The notes below the pieces were generated by a model. It was not told the DNA's origin, searched no databases, and was given only the letters and a program-made list of their open reading frames with translations. DNA of 19,097 nt from Candidatus Kaiserbacteria bacterium (lineage in GTDB: Bacteria > Patescibacteriota > Minisyncoccia > Phycocordibacterales > UBA2100), in the NCBI GenBank assembly GCA_027066795.1, contig JAMONA010000004.1, positions 1 to 19,097 on the forward strand, written 5' to 3'. Below, piece by piece: positions 1 to 7,810 of this stretch (position 1 is the first letter of the stretch; every line of letters begins with the position of its first letter). A program made the translations under genes and the position numbers.

Positions 1-194
1 TTAAGGGTGGTGGTGTATCAGCACAGGCAGAAGCACTGCGTCACGGTATAGCTCGTGGGCTTATAGAGCACAATGCAGAGCTAAGAGACCACCTTAAGGC
101 ACAAGGTTACCTTAAGCGAGACCCACGCTCAGTAGAGCGTAAGAAGCCAGGCCTAAGGAAGGCACGCCGCGCACCACAGTGGAGCAAGCGCTAA
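1..194 (+). CDS. rpsI: 30S ribosomal protein S9, C-terminal part (5' truncated by window edge)
   Basis: The reading frame beginning at base 3 gives 63 residues ending at the TAA at 192-194. It contains the S9 C-terminal signatures: a [19 protein letters not shown] stretch, then KRDPR, VERKKPG and the terminal basic tail ending APQWSKR. In the ribosome the S9 tail reaches into the small-subunit P site and contacts the tRNA anticodon region (family knowledge). The extreme C-terminal SKR is intact. The codons are more GC-rich than in neighbouring genes, as expected for a highly expressed ribosomal gene. A strong terminator follows ten bases after the stop, so the transcript probably ends here. 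The upstream part, and any rplM partner, lies outside the window. Confidence 0.97.
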   Translation, partial: KGGGVSAQAEALRHGIARGLIEHNAELRDHLKAQGYLKRDPRSVERKKPGLRKARRAPQWSKR

Positions 195-203
195 GTCATT
201 TTT

Positions 204-235
204 AAAACTCCCTGTCTAAAGCAGGGAGTTTTTTT
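204..235 (+). terminator. Rho-independent terminator after rpsI
   Basis: An 11-bp stem (204-214 AAAACTCCCTG pairing with 222-232 CAGGGAGTTTT) encloses a 7-nt loop and runs into a T tract at 229-235. This is a canonical intrinsic terminator. The promoter of the next gene starts within a few bases of its T tract. Confidence 0.95.
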
Positions 236-239
236 GTTA

Positions 240-248
240 TGTTATACT
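240..248 (+). promoter_or_regulatory. Extended -10 promoter of the hydrolase gene
   Basis: TGT-TATACT is an extended -10 element (TGn plus a 5/6 match to TATAAT). It ends 6 nt before the ATG at 255. No -35 is possible here because the rpsI terminator hairpin occupies that position. Transcription would start at or next to the ATG, predicting a leaderless mRNA. This also argues for the ATG at 255 and against the in-frame ATG at 234. Confidence 0.65.
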
Positions 249-254
249 TTTCTT

Positions 255-1019
255 ATGAAGAAGGTTTTAACCATAGTAAATACATTTGACGAGGAGCTAG
301 ATGTGCTTATTGAGGGTAATGAGTCTGCTCAAGAGGTTATTGTTTTCGTACATGGTTTTGGTACAGATAAAGGTGAGGGAGAGCACCTATTTGCTGAGTT
401 GGCAGAGTATCTTGCTAATGATTTTCTAATAATTAGGTTTGATCAGTCCGGTTATGGTAAGTCACAAGGGAGACAAGTTGACGCTAGTCCACTCAAGGCA
501 TCTAAAGATTTGAAATCTGTTATATCGTACGCAAGAGAGCAATACATTACTAAAAATATAAATATATATGCACACTCAATGGGTACAATTGCTACGGCAA
601 TGTTAAGTCCAGACAATGTTCGCAGTATAGTATTTACAGGGGCTATTAGCTCACACCTATCAAGTATTGCAAGTAGGATATCTGAACGTATAGAGAGCAA
701 GGGTGGCAAGGTCTTTAAAGACGGTGTCTCGGTCTACCCACGTACATCAGGAGCAGTACAAGAGATTGGTAGTGAGTTCTGGCGGGTGCTTGTGTCTACA
801 GACTTTGTTGCCTTACTTAAAGATTTAGTCAGTAAAACAAGATTAACCGTCATAAAGTCAAAGCAAGATGAGATAGTTGGTTCTGGTCCAGATTTTGATA
901 AGTATAGAAATATAGCAGATTTAGAATACAAGGAAATACAAGGAAGTCACAACTTCGCAGATAAAGAAGACAGGGAAGAATTATTTAAGGAGTTAAAGAG
1001 GTTATTTCTAATAATATAG
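255..1019 (+). CDS. Alpha/beta-fold hydrolase (serine hydrolase)
   Basis: A 254-residue cytoplasmic protein without signal peptide. It shows the alpha/beta hydrolase order: an oxyanion-hole HGFG (about 33-36), the RFDQSGYGKS loop (61-70), the nucleophile elbow AHSMGT with Ser108, an acid at Asp205 (KQDEIVG) and His232 (GSHNF). The Ser-Asp-His triad therefore looks complete, with Ala rather than Gly at the start of the elbow. The substrate cannot be named; similar proteins are annotated as lipases, esterases or thioesterases. The ATG at 255 is chosen because an extended -10 box ends 6 nt upstream; an in-frame ATG at 234 would lie inside the terminator and promoter. It ends in TAG 32 bp before dnaG, which has its own promoter. 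Confidence 0.9.
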   Translation: MKKVLTIVNTFDEELDVLIEGNESAQEVIVFVHGFGTDKGEGEHLFAELAEYLANDFLIIRFDQSGYGKSQGRQVDASPLKASKDLKSVISYAREQYITKNINIYAHSMGTIATAMLSPDNVRSIVFTGAISSHLSSIASRISERIESKGGKVFKDGVSVYPRTSGAVQEIGSEFWRVLVSTDFVALLKDLVSKTRLTVIKSKQDEIVGSGPDFDKYRNIADLEYKEIQGSHNFADKEDREELFKELKRLFLII

Positions 1020-1035
1020 ATACAAAAGTTACCTA

Positions 1036-1044
1036 TGTTATAAT
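1036..1044 (+). promoter_or_regulatory. Extended -10 promoter of dnaG
   Basis: TGT-TATAAT is a perfect extended -10 element ending 7 nt before the dnaG ATG at 1052. No convincing -35 is visible 17 nt upstream. The spacing predicts a start site at or beside the A of the ATG. Confidence 0.7.
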
Positions 1045-1051
1045 CATCGTA

Positions 1052-2764
1052 ATGAGCTCAACAGTAGAACAAATTAAGGACAGGGTAGATATTGTAGACC
1101 TTGTATCTGGTTATATTACCTTACAGCGTGGAGGTGCTAACATGAAGGCCCGGTGTCCATTTCACTCCGAGCGCTCACCATCTTTTACTGTTTCTGCTGA
1201 GCGTCAAAGCTATCACTGTTTCGGTTGTGGAGAGCATGGCGACATCTTTACTTTTATAGAGAAGATAGAGGGTGTAGATTTTAAAGGCGCACTTAAGATA
1301 TTGGCAGAGAAGGCTGGAGTAGAGATAAAGTATGATGGCCCAAAAAAGAGTAAAGAGCAGTTAGACGAGCGCGAGAAGTCATTTGCTGCTATGCAGCAAG
1401 CGGCAGAGTTTTATTACCAGCGATTACAGGAGAACAAGGAGGTGCTTAAGTACCTAGAGGACAGGGGATTTACCAGTGACACTATTACGCGTTTTCAGAT
1501 AGGGTTTGCACCTGATGACTGGCATGCTGCCGAGAGTATGCTTAAGGTGGCAGGTTTTAATTTAAAGACCCTTGAGAGTGTCGGCCTTTCTATTAAAGGT
1601 GATAAGGGACATTATGATAGATTCCGCTCGCGCATAATGTTCCCTATGAGAGACACTGCGGGTAGGGTGGTAGCGTTTTCAGGGCGAGTATTTGGCAAGG
1701 CAGCAGATGACGTTAAGAATGCAAAATATATAAACTCTCCAGAGACAGAGCTGTATAGTAAGTCTAAAGTCTTATACGGTTATGATATGGCCAAACAAGC
1801 AATACGTAAAAACGACTTTACAATTCTAGTAGAAGGCCAAATGGATTTGGTAGCCTGCCACCAAGCGGGGTATAATAATACCGTTGCGATATCTGGTACA
1901 GCACTTACTAATGAACACTGTAAAGTGTTAGGTAGGATGTCTAAAAATATAGTACTATCACTAGATGCAGACGACGCAGGTATAAAAGCAGCCGGCAGGA
2001 GTGCCATAATCGCATTGGCCAACGGCTTTGATGCTAAGGTAGCACAATTGCCAGATGGTAAAGACCCGGCAGATGTGCTCAATGAGGGTAGTATAGACCA
2101 GTGGAAGGAGATTATAAAAAATGCAAAGCATATTGTAGAATTTTTATTAGATGTATATGAGGCTAAAAACAAGGACGATGATAGGAAATTTAAAAAAAGA
2201 GTAGAAGAGGTGGTCCTACCATTTGTTGCACGTATACAGAGTAAGATAGATCAAGAGCACTTCATAAAGATTGTGGCAGGCAAAATAGGGGCTTCAGAGT
2301 CTACCGTAATACTGGCTCTACAGGCAGTAAAATTACCAAAAGAGCAGGTGACTACAGAAGAACCAGCCAAGGTTCGTACACAAGATTACCGTAAGCAATT
2401 TAGCCCATTAACAATGTTGGCATCTATAATAAAATGGCAAGAGGAGCTAAGCGAAGCTGCTGTAGACACCTCTGCGATAAGAGGAAGAGTGGTTAGCATG
2501 GTAGGGCAAGAGGCACTTGAAGAAGCACTAAAGGATGTTGGCGGGGGTGATATAACATATGCCGAGAGTATGTATGGTAGCAAAGAAGCTGTACAGGCTG
2601 TTGTTGCAGAGCGCTTAGAGTATTTGCGCCAGGGAACCCTACGCTCAAAGAGGTTGAAGTTAACGCAAGACCTGCTAAAGGCCGAATCTAATAAAGACAA
2701 AAAAGTAATTAAAGAGTTACAACAAGAGATAAATACTCTTAATAAAGAACTCGAGAGTGTATAG
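1052..2764 (+). CDS. dnaG: DNA primase DnaG
   Basis: A 570-residue primase that makes RNA primers for the replication fork. The N-terminal CHC2 zinc ribbon is intact (C35, H38, C56, C59 in CPFH and CFGC). The central catalytic core follows, with the RIMFPMRD stretch (194-201). The TOPRIM domain has VEGQMD (E261) and DADDAG (D305, D307), the acidic metal-binding set. The C-terminal third (about 370-570) is a helical region in the place of the helicase-interaction domain and is poorly conserved; it ends in a Lys/Glu-rich coiled-coil-like tail. Length is close to ordinary DnaG (about 580-600). It lies directly upstream of rpoD, an arrangement shared with the macromolecular-synthesis operon of other bacteria. 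The stop is TAG. Confidence 0.97.
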   Translation: MSSTVEQIKDRVDIVDLVSGYITLQRGGANMKARCPFHSERSPSFTVSAERQSYHCFGCGEHGDIFTFIEKIEGVDFKGALKILAEKAGVEIKYDGPKKSKEQLDEREKSFAAMQQAAEFYYQRLQENKEVLKYLEDRGFTSDTITRFQIGFAPDDWHAAESMLKVAGFNLKTLESVGLSIKGDKGHYDRFRSRIMFPMRDTAGRVVAFSGRVFGKAADDVKNAKYINSPETELYSKSKVLYGYDMAKQAIRKNDFTILVEGQMDLVACHQAGYNNTVAISGTALTNEHCKVLGRMSKNIVLSLDADDAGIKAAGRSAIIALANGFDAKVAQLPDGKDPADVLNEGSIDQWKEIIKNAKHIVEFLLDVYEAKNKDDDRKFKKRVEEVVLPFVARIQSKIDQEHFIKIVAGKIGASESTVILALQAVKLPKEQVTTEEPAKVRTQDYRKQFSPLTMLASIIKWQEELSEAAVDTSAIRGRVVSMVGQEALEEALKDVGGGDITYAESMYGSKEAVQAVVAERLEYLRQGTLRSKRLKLTQDLLKAESNKDKKVIKELQQEINTLNKELESV

Positions 2765-2781
2765 CTATACCCGTTTATACC

Positions 2782-2810
2782 TTGCAAAACCTTGACATGC
2801 AGGCTATAGT
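2782..2810 (+). promoter_or_regulatory. Candidate promoter for rpoD
   Basis: TTGCAA (2782-2787), a 17-bp spacer and TATAGT (2805-2810) form a plausible -35/-10 pair, giving a leader of roughly 35-40 nt to the rpoD ATG. A consensus TATAAT at 2848-2853 touches the ATG itself and is too close to serve that start codon. A second TTGACA (2792-2797) has no suitably spaced -10. Confidence 0.45.
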
Positions 2811-2853
2811 AGTGTCCTACGGTGCTGCGATTTAGTATGCATCTTTTTATAAT

Positions 2854-4128
2854 ATGGTAGCAAAAAAAACAACAACAAAGAAAGTGATAAAAAAACAGGC
2901 TGCTAAGAAGACTTTAATAAAGAAACCTATAAAAAAAGAGCAAGTTAAAAGTAAGTCTATAAAGAGTGTGGCCAAGAAGTTAAAAACAGGCAAGAAGGTT
3001 ATTAAAAAGCTATCAAAGTCTAAACAATCTGACCGTCCTGTTAGGCTAACAGAGAAAGAGAAAGCAATACGTAAAAAAGGAATACTAACAAAAGGTAAAA
3101 ACAGGGGATACATTACCTATGACGAGATATTAAGAGAGTTCCCAACAGTGGAAGATGATGTGCAATTCTTAGAAAACTTATATGATGACTTTAATATCGC
3201 TGGGATAGACATACTAGAGGGAGGCAGCCTATTGGACGCCGACATAGAGATGGATGCAGTACTAGAGAGTAAGCGTCTTAAAGGTAGAGACGGTAGTGGA
3301 GACTCAGTGCAGATGTACTTACGGGAGATAGGTCAATACCCACTGTTAACTGCAGATGACGAGGTACGCTTAGCTAAGCGCATACTAGCCGAAGATGATG
3401 AGGCACGTAATTTACTGGCTCGCTCTAACCTGCGTCTGGTAGTATCTATAGCAAAAAAGTATGCAAACCGCTCACCAGATCTAACTCTTTTAGACTTAAT
3501 ACAAGAAGGTAACCTTGGGTTATTTAAGGCTGTAGATAAATTTGATTATACTAAAGGTTACAAATTTTCTACATATGCCACATGGTGGATACGTCAAGCT
3601 ATCACTCGTGCACTTGCAGACCAGTCTCGTACTATACGTATACCTGTGCACATGGTAGAGACAATAGCTAAATATAAGCAAAAACTACGTGAGCTTAGTC
3701 AGCATCTTGGGCGTGAGCCACTTGCCGAGGAGGTGGCCATAGAGATGGGCTTAGACATAGAGAAGGTGTATCATATACAAAAGATAAACCAGCTAACCCT
3801 CTCATTAGAGGCGCCAGTAGGTTCTGACGACGATGGTAGCAAGAGTACACTTGGCTCTTTTCAGACAGACGACTCTATAGAGTCTCCAGATAGGGGCGCA
3901 GCCAAAAGGATACTGAACAATCATTTGCAAGAAGTACTTGATGAACTGTCTCCTAAAGAGCGTAAGATACTAGAATTACGTAACGGTATAGAGGATGGTG
4001 TATGCCATACACTAGAGGAGGTAGGCAAGATATTTGGAGTTACTCGAGAGCGTATACGACAAATAGAGGCTAAGGCATTAGAGAAGATACGAGTACACTC
4101 GTATGCAGACCAGTTGAAGAATTATTAA
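2854..4128 (+). CDS. rpoD: Primary sigma factor (sigma-70 family, RpoD/SigA)
   Basis: A 424-residue housekeeping sigma factor. Residues 1-57 are an extremely basic tail (24 lysines) of [12 protein letters not shown] repeats, not part of the usual fold. A sigma 1.1-like stretch follows ([13 protein letters not shown], about 85-97), then region 1.2 ([16 protein letters not shown], 150-165), region 2 with the -10-reading helix ([21 protein letters not shown], 230-250), region 3 (about 268-345) and region 4.2 with the [17 protein letters not shown] (396-409). All promoter-reading motifs look canonical, consistent with TATAAT-like -10 boxes across the window. It follows dnaG by 89 bp. The start ATG has no Shine-Dalgarno. 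The basic tail resembles histone-H1-like sequences and may bind nucleic acid (inference). Confidence 0.97.
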   Translation: MVAKKTTTKKVIKKQAAKKTLIKKPIKKEQVKSKSIKSVAKKLKTGKKVIKKLSKSKQSDRPVRLTEKEKAIRKKGILTKGKNRGYITYDEILREFPTVEDDVQFLENLYDDFNIAGIDILEGGSLLDADIEMDAVLESKRLKGRDGSGDSVQMYLREIGQYPLLTADDEVRLAKRILAEDDEARNLLARSNLRLVVSIAKKYANRSPDLTLLDLIQEGNLGLFKAVDKFDYTKGYKFSTYATWWIRQAITRALADQSRTIRIPVHMVETIAKYKQKLRELSQHLGREPLAEEVAIEMGLDIEKVYHIQKINQLTLSLEAPVGSDDDGSKSTLGSFQTDDSIESPDRGAAKRILNNHLQEVLDELSPKERKILELRNGIEDGVCHTLEEVGKIFGVTRERIRQIEAKALEKIRVHSYADQLKNY

Positions 4129-4179
4129 TTTTTGGTAGACTGTTACAAGTCTAGTTTTGGACTATAAATATAAACAAAT

Positions 4180-4262
4180 GCGTCGGTGCCAGAGTGGTTA
4201 AATGGGACTGGCTGTAACCCAGTTGGCAATTGCCTACACAGGTTCGAATCCTGTCCGGCGCA
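4180..4262 (+). tRNA. tRNA-Tyr (anticodon GTA)
   Basis: An 83-nt class II tRNA. The acceptor stem 4180-4186 (GCGTCGG) pairs with 4255-4261 (CCGGCGC) through one G-U. The anticodon stem ACTGG/CCAGT (4207-4211 and 4219-4223) encloses loop CTGTAAC with anticodon GTA at 4214-4216. The long variable arm around 4224-4236 (GGCA-ATT-GCC type) fits tRNA-Tyr. The T arm is ACAGG-TTCGAAT-CCTGT, and the discriminator is A4262. CCA is not encoded and must be added. A TATAAA at 4163-4168 is a possible -10. The next base pairs (4263-4265) are the stop codon of the convergent priA-like gene, so the two genes touch without spacer. Confidence 0.96.
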
Positions 4263-6155
4263 CTACTCAATATCAATCTTGACTTCAAATTTTGGTTGTA
4301 TATCTTTCAATAACTCGGTTAGTTTGCTACTCGGATATTTTTTCGTGTCGATGCGTAATAATGCATGTAGGGCAAATTTACTAAGATTTATACGGTGAAA
4401 TTGTTTAAAGATTCTTGGACCGTATTCCTCAAGTCGTGGCATTATGCGTTGGAAATCTTCGATTATTTGCCTTTTGCTGCCCACAGAGGTAATCTTAATC
4501 ATCACAGTATACGGTGGGTACTTAAGCGTTTTGCGTAGTGATAGCTCCTCTCTCATAAAGTCGGATATCTCACCGTTTGCAGCCAGTGTAAGTACAGATC
4601 GGTCGGGCATCCTAGTCTGTACGACAAGTCTATTTTTAGTAATATTTTTTACCTTTAACAACAGAGCAAATACTCTCTCATCAATTTTAAAATCTGGCAC
4701 AGAGAGCATCGCATCTAGTGACACGACTACAGCCGTGTCCACCTCGTCTATAAAAGGTAGGACTGTCTGAGTTGCAAGCAGTATACCTCCTTCTTTATTA
4801 AACTTACTTACAGTGTCTTTTATTTGCTTGTCTGTTTTGGTTGTTTTTTTGTCTACACGTTTAATCTTGGACTTTTTGTACAGTTTATGGAGGTGGTCTT
4901 CAACCAGCTCTATACCAACACCCAAAGTGTCTAAGCGCCAACTATTACAATATATGCATGTTGTATTGCTTTCCTGTGATTCACCACATTTACTACATAA
5001 GAACTCGCGCTCGTTATCACTTTTCTTATGTAGTGTAACGGGGGTATCGCACGACTTGCACGTTACAGTACTCTTGCAGTCTCGACATACAGTTATGGGA
5101 GCCAGCCCATTGCGCGGAGCTAGTATAAGTGTCCCAATATTGTTATTAATATTTTTAGATATAATTTTTTCTACATCTTCACTTATTGTTAGAAATTTTT
5201 TGTTTTGTAAAGGTTTTCCAGTAATCTTTTCTTTCTTTTTACGCATATCTAATACGGTTACCTTAACTTTAGATCGGTGGCGTGTAGAGAGTGGGGCTAA
5301 CTCGCTTATGTTTCCTGTTCGCATTTCTAAATGTACATAGGTAGACAGGACTGTTCCAGCTAGGATTAACTTAGCGCCAATGTTCTTAGCGTATTTTGTA
5401 ATGAATATAACAGTGTTTATGTATGGTCTTTTGCGTGTCGTATAAGTGGTAGAGCTTTCGTCCTCGACTATTATTGTACCAATATCTTGTCTTAACAACA
5501 TCGAGTATTTAGGTGTAGATATTAGCAATACTGGCTTTTTAGAGTTAGCCATAGTCTCGACTGTTTCAAGTAGCTTTTTCTTGGTAGTTTTGCTAGTTAA
5601 CAGAAAGACCATGTCTTCTATACCATTAGATAGTTCAGAGTATAGCTTGGTGGCATCTGCTATATTTGAAGCCACTAATAGCACAGATCGACGTTGAGCT
5701 AAAGATTCTCGTATGGTGTTCTTGTACATCGTCAGTCTGTCCGCTGTTGGAGCTTGCAGTGCGTATACATCGTGTATTGACTTCTCTTTCATTATATTTC
5801 TTACTACAATAGATCCTGTGTACTCAGTAAGTATAGCTTTTGGTATTAAGGAATATAATACTGAGCCAGTAGTAGATGCATGGTACTCGGCTGTACTTAC
5901 CGCGGCCTCTATAAACCCTGTTGAGAGCATCTCTCGCGGCGTTGTGGACTCTATCCGTCTAAGTGCAAAGTCTCCTCCTCGTAGTATGGCCTTCATATCT
6001 GCTGCACTAGCGCTGTGTATAACTAACGCCTGTACCTTTTTATTACGTAGAGTTATCTCTACTACAGAGCCTAGAGGCACATCACTCAATGAAAAGTAAG
6101 TTAATTCGTCTATCCAGCTACTATTAGTTATCGGTATTACTGTGAGTATTCGCAT
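4263..6155 (-). CDS. priA: PriA-like primosomal protein N' with degenerate helicase domain
   Basis: A 630-residue PriA relative, encoded convergent to the tRNA. The start is the ATG at 6155-6153, preceded by an extended -10; an in-frame ATG at 6173 overlaps that promoter. The N-terminal part (1-100) resembles the 3'-DNA-binding domain. The eight-cysteine zinc module is intact (C357, C360, C366, C369, C387, C390, C400, C403), as are the following GVGIELVEDHL segment and the C-terminal motif REELSLRKTLKYPPY (536-549). The helicase motifs are missing: there is no GxTGSGKT Walker A (about 130-140 reads YALQAPTADR), DEEH is replaced by VEDESS (230-235), motif V GTQMxxKGHDF is replaced by ATQTVLPFIDEVD, and the VAGRAGR arginine-finger motif is replaced by KVKNITKNR. 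It probably cannot hydrolyse ATP and may serve as a structural restart or loading factor (inference). Confidence 0.88.
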   Translation of the reverse strand: MRILTVIPITNSSWIDELTYFSLSDVPLGSVVEITLRNKKVQALVIHSASAADMKAILRGGDFALRRIESTTPREMLSTGFIEAAVSTAEYHASTTGSVLYSLIPKAILTEYTGSIVVRNIMKEKSIHDVYALQAPTADRLTMYKNTIRESLAQRRSVLLVASNIADATKLYSELSNGIEDMVFLLTSKTTKKKLLETVETMANSKKPVLLISTPKYSMLLRQDIGTIIVEDESSTTYTTRKRPYINTVIFITKYAKNIGAKLILAGTVLSTYVHLEMRTGNISELAPLSTRHRSKVKVTVLDMRKKKEKITGKPLQNKKFLTISEDVEKIISKNINNNIGTLILAPRNGLAPITVCRDCKSTVTCKSCDTPVTLHKKSDNEREFLCSKCGESQESNTTCIYCNSWRLDTLGVGIELVEDHLHKLYKKSKIKRVDKKTTKTDKQIKDTVSKFNKEGGILLATQTVLPFIDEVDTAVVVSLDAMLSVPDFKIDERVFALLLKVKNITKNRLVVQTRMPDRSVLTLAANGEISDFMREELSLRKTLKYPPYTVMIKITSVGSKRQIIEDFQRIMPRLEEYGPRIFKQFHRINLSKFALHALLRIDTKKYPSSKLTELLKDIQPKFEVKIDIE

Positions 6156-6163
6156 AGGTGTAT

Positions 6164-6172
6164 AGTATAGCA
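6164..6172 (-). promoter_or_regulatory. Extended -10 promoter of the priA-like gene
   Basis: Read on the minus strand this is TGC-TATACT, an extended -10 ending 8 nt before the priA ATG at 6155. It faces away from the TATACT of the next gene, so the 49-bp gap holds two divergent promoters, each predicting a leaderless mRNA. Confidence 0.65.
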
Positions 6173-6192
6173 AATTATTTCGAATCCTGGTG

Positions 6193-6198
6193 TATACT
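6193..6198 (+). promoter_or_regulatory. -10 box of the VirD4/TraG-like gene
   Basis: TATACT ends 6 nt before the ATG at 6205. It supports ATG 6205 over the in-frame GTG at 6190, which lies upstream of this box. Confidence 0.6.
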
Positions 6199-6204
6199 AG
6201 TATT

Positions 6205-7806
6205 ATGACAAATAATGTAAATTACTTCGCAATGACTGATGTGCGTGGTACTCATACTGCATTTGGTATAAAGCCAGAAGATAGGCTGCGGCACATGTAC
6301 ATAATAGGTAAAACAGGAATGGGTAAATCAACCATGTTAGAGAACATGGCGATACAAGATATTCAAAATGGTGAAGGAGTTTGCTTTATAGATCCACATG
6401 GTTCGGCAGCTGAGAAGTTACTTGAGTTTGTGCCACAAGATCGCATCAAGGATGTTATATATTTTGCACCGTTTGATATTGATTACCCAATAGGCTTTAA
6501 CGTGCTTGAAGATGTAGGTTTTGAAAAAAGGCATTTGGTGGTGGCTGGACTAATGAGCGCATTTAAGCGCATATGGGTAGACGCTTGGAGTTCCAGAATG
6601 GAGTATATATTACAGAACACCCTTTTGGCGTTACTAGAGTATCCAGATGCAACACTAGTAGACATAAATAGAATGTTAACCAATAAAGAGTTTCGCAATA
6701 AAGTATTAGACAGAGTTACAGATACTACTGTATTAGAATATTGGAAAGTCGAGGTTGCCGGCTACACAGAGCGCTTCTGGCAAGAGGCAACACCAGCTAT
6801 ACAAAATAAGATAGGGCAATTCGTTGCTAATCCACTCGTGCGTAATGTTGTAGCTCAACCAAAATCGGCATTTGATATAAGGGAGATTATGGACAACAGA
6901 AAAATATTTATAGTTAACTTATCTAAAGGCCGTATGGGAGAACAGAATGCAGATTTAATAGGGAGCATGCTTATAACCAAGATATACTTGTCAGCTATGA
7001 GCAGAGCAGAGGAGTCTTCTACTAATTTGGAGAGGTTACCTCCGTTTTACCTGTTTGTAGATGAGTTTCAATCTGTAGTTAATGATTCTTTCTCTAACAT
7101 CCTGTCAGAGGCTCGTAAGTATAAACTATCTCTTACATTGGCACATCAGTATGTAGAGCAAATGGAGGAGAATATACGTAATGCAGTGTTTGGTAACGTT
7201 GGTACAACTGTTACGTTTAGAGTTGGGCCATTTGATGCTCAGGTACTAGAAACATTATATAAGCCAACATTTTTTGCAGATGATATAGTCAATTTGGGTT
7301 TTGCTCAGATATACCTTACATTAATGATAGACGGTATAGGGTCTCAGCCTTTTTCTGCCAGGACTATAGAGCCTATTAATACTCCAAAGATAGTATTTGA
7401 TAAAGAGATAATAGAATATTCAAGAGCTACTTATTCAAAACCAAGAACAGAGGTAGAAGCCTTTATAGAGCAGATGGGTATTACACCAGCTAGGCAAAGT
7501 CAAAATAATCGTAAATCTAAAAACATTAAACAAAATAACTCTCAACAAAAAAAGAAAGCAGTATATCAAAAGACAAATTCAAGTCACAACAATAGATCTC
7601 CACAAAATAAAAAGAGCAATAGCCAACAAAAACAATCCAATGTAAAAGTTAAGAGTGATTTGTTGTCTGCAATAAAAAAAGCTACAACAAGTAAGTCAAT
7701 AGAGCCTACTACTAATGTGGATAGGGTATCAAGTAAGCCTACTAATTCACAAAGTAGCCCATCTGAGGTATCAGAAAAGGACCTACGCACCTTGTTGGAT
7801 AGTTAG
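6205..7806 (+). CDS. VirD4/TraG/HerA-like ATPase (type IV secretion or conjugation coupling-protein family)
   Basis: A 533-residue P-loop ATPase. Walker A is GKTGMGKST (35-43) right after a short N-terminus. An FIDPHG segment (61-66) is typical of the DUF87/TraM-recognition group. Walker B is FYLFVDEFQ (281-289, D286 and E287), followed by the SEARKYKLSLTLAHQY sensor region (301-316). No transmembrane helices are visible, unlike classical VirD4, so it is soluble or recruited by a partner. Residues about 429-480 form a low-complexity Gln/Asn/Lys/Ser-rich tail before a short conserved-looking C-terminal end. The family moves DNA or protein substrates through membranes by ATP hydrolysis. The following gene starts 4 bp after its stop, suggesting co-transcription with a secreted surface protein. 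No relaxase or other T4SS genes are in the window. Confidence 0.82.
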   Translation: MTNNVNYFAMTDVRGTHTAFGIKPEDRLRHMYIIGKTGMGKSTMLENMAIQDIQNGEGVCFIDPHGSAAEKLLEFVPQDRIKDVIYFAPFDIDYPIGFNVLEDVGFEKRHLVVAGLMSAFKRIWVDAWSSRMEYILQNTLLALLEYPDATLVDINRMLTNKEFRNKVLDRVTDTTVLEYWKVEVAGYTERFWQEATPAIQNKIGQFVANPLVRNVVAQPKSAFDIREIMDNRKIFIVNLSKGRMGEQNADLIGSMLITKIYLSAMSRAEESSTNLERLPPFYLFVDEFQSVVNDSFSNILSEARKYKLSLTLAHQYVEQMEENIRNAVFGNVGTTVTFRVGPFDAQVLETLYKPTFFADDIVNLGFAQIYLTLMIDGIGSQPFSARTIEPINTPKIVFDKEIIEYSRATYSKPRTEVEAFIEQMGITPARQSQNNRKSKNIKQNNSQQKKKAVYQKTNSSHNNRSPQNKKSNSQQKQSNVKVKSDLLSAIKKATTSKSIEPTTNVDRVSSKPTNSQSSPSEVSEKDLRTLLDS

Positions 7807-7810
7807 TATT

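Noticed and set aside
2847..3113. Hydrophobic Phe-rich minus-strand frame
   Set aside because: It is the complement of the Lys-rich (AAA/AAG) tail of rpoD, which reads as Phe/Leu on the other strand.
4186..4398. 70-codon plus-strand frame after rpoD
   Set aside because: It starts inside the tRNA-Tyr and runs antisense to the end of the priA-like gene.
7715..7810. Upstream start for the lamin-tail protein
   Set aside because: It would overlap the ATPase gene and bury the signal peptide behind 32 residues; ATG 7811 gives a clean secretion signal.
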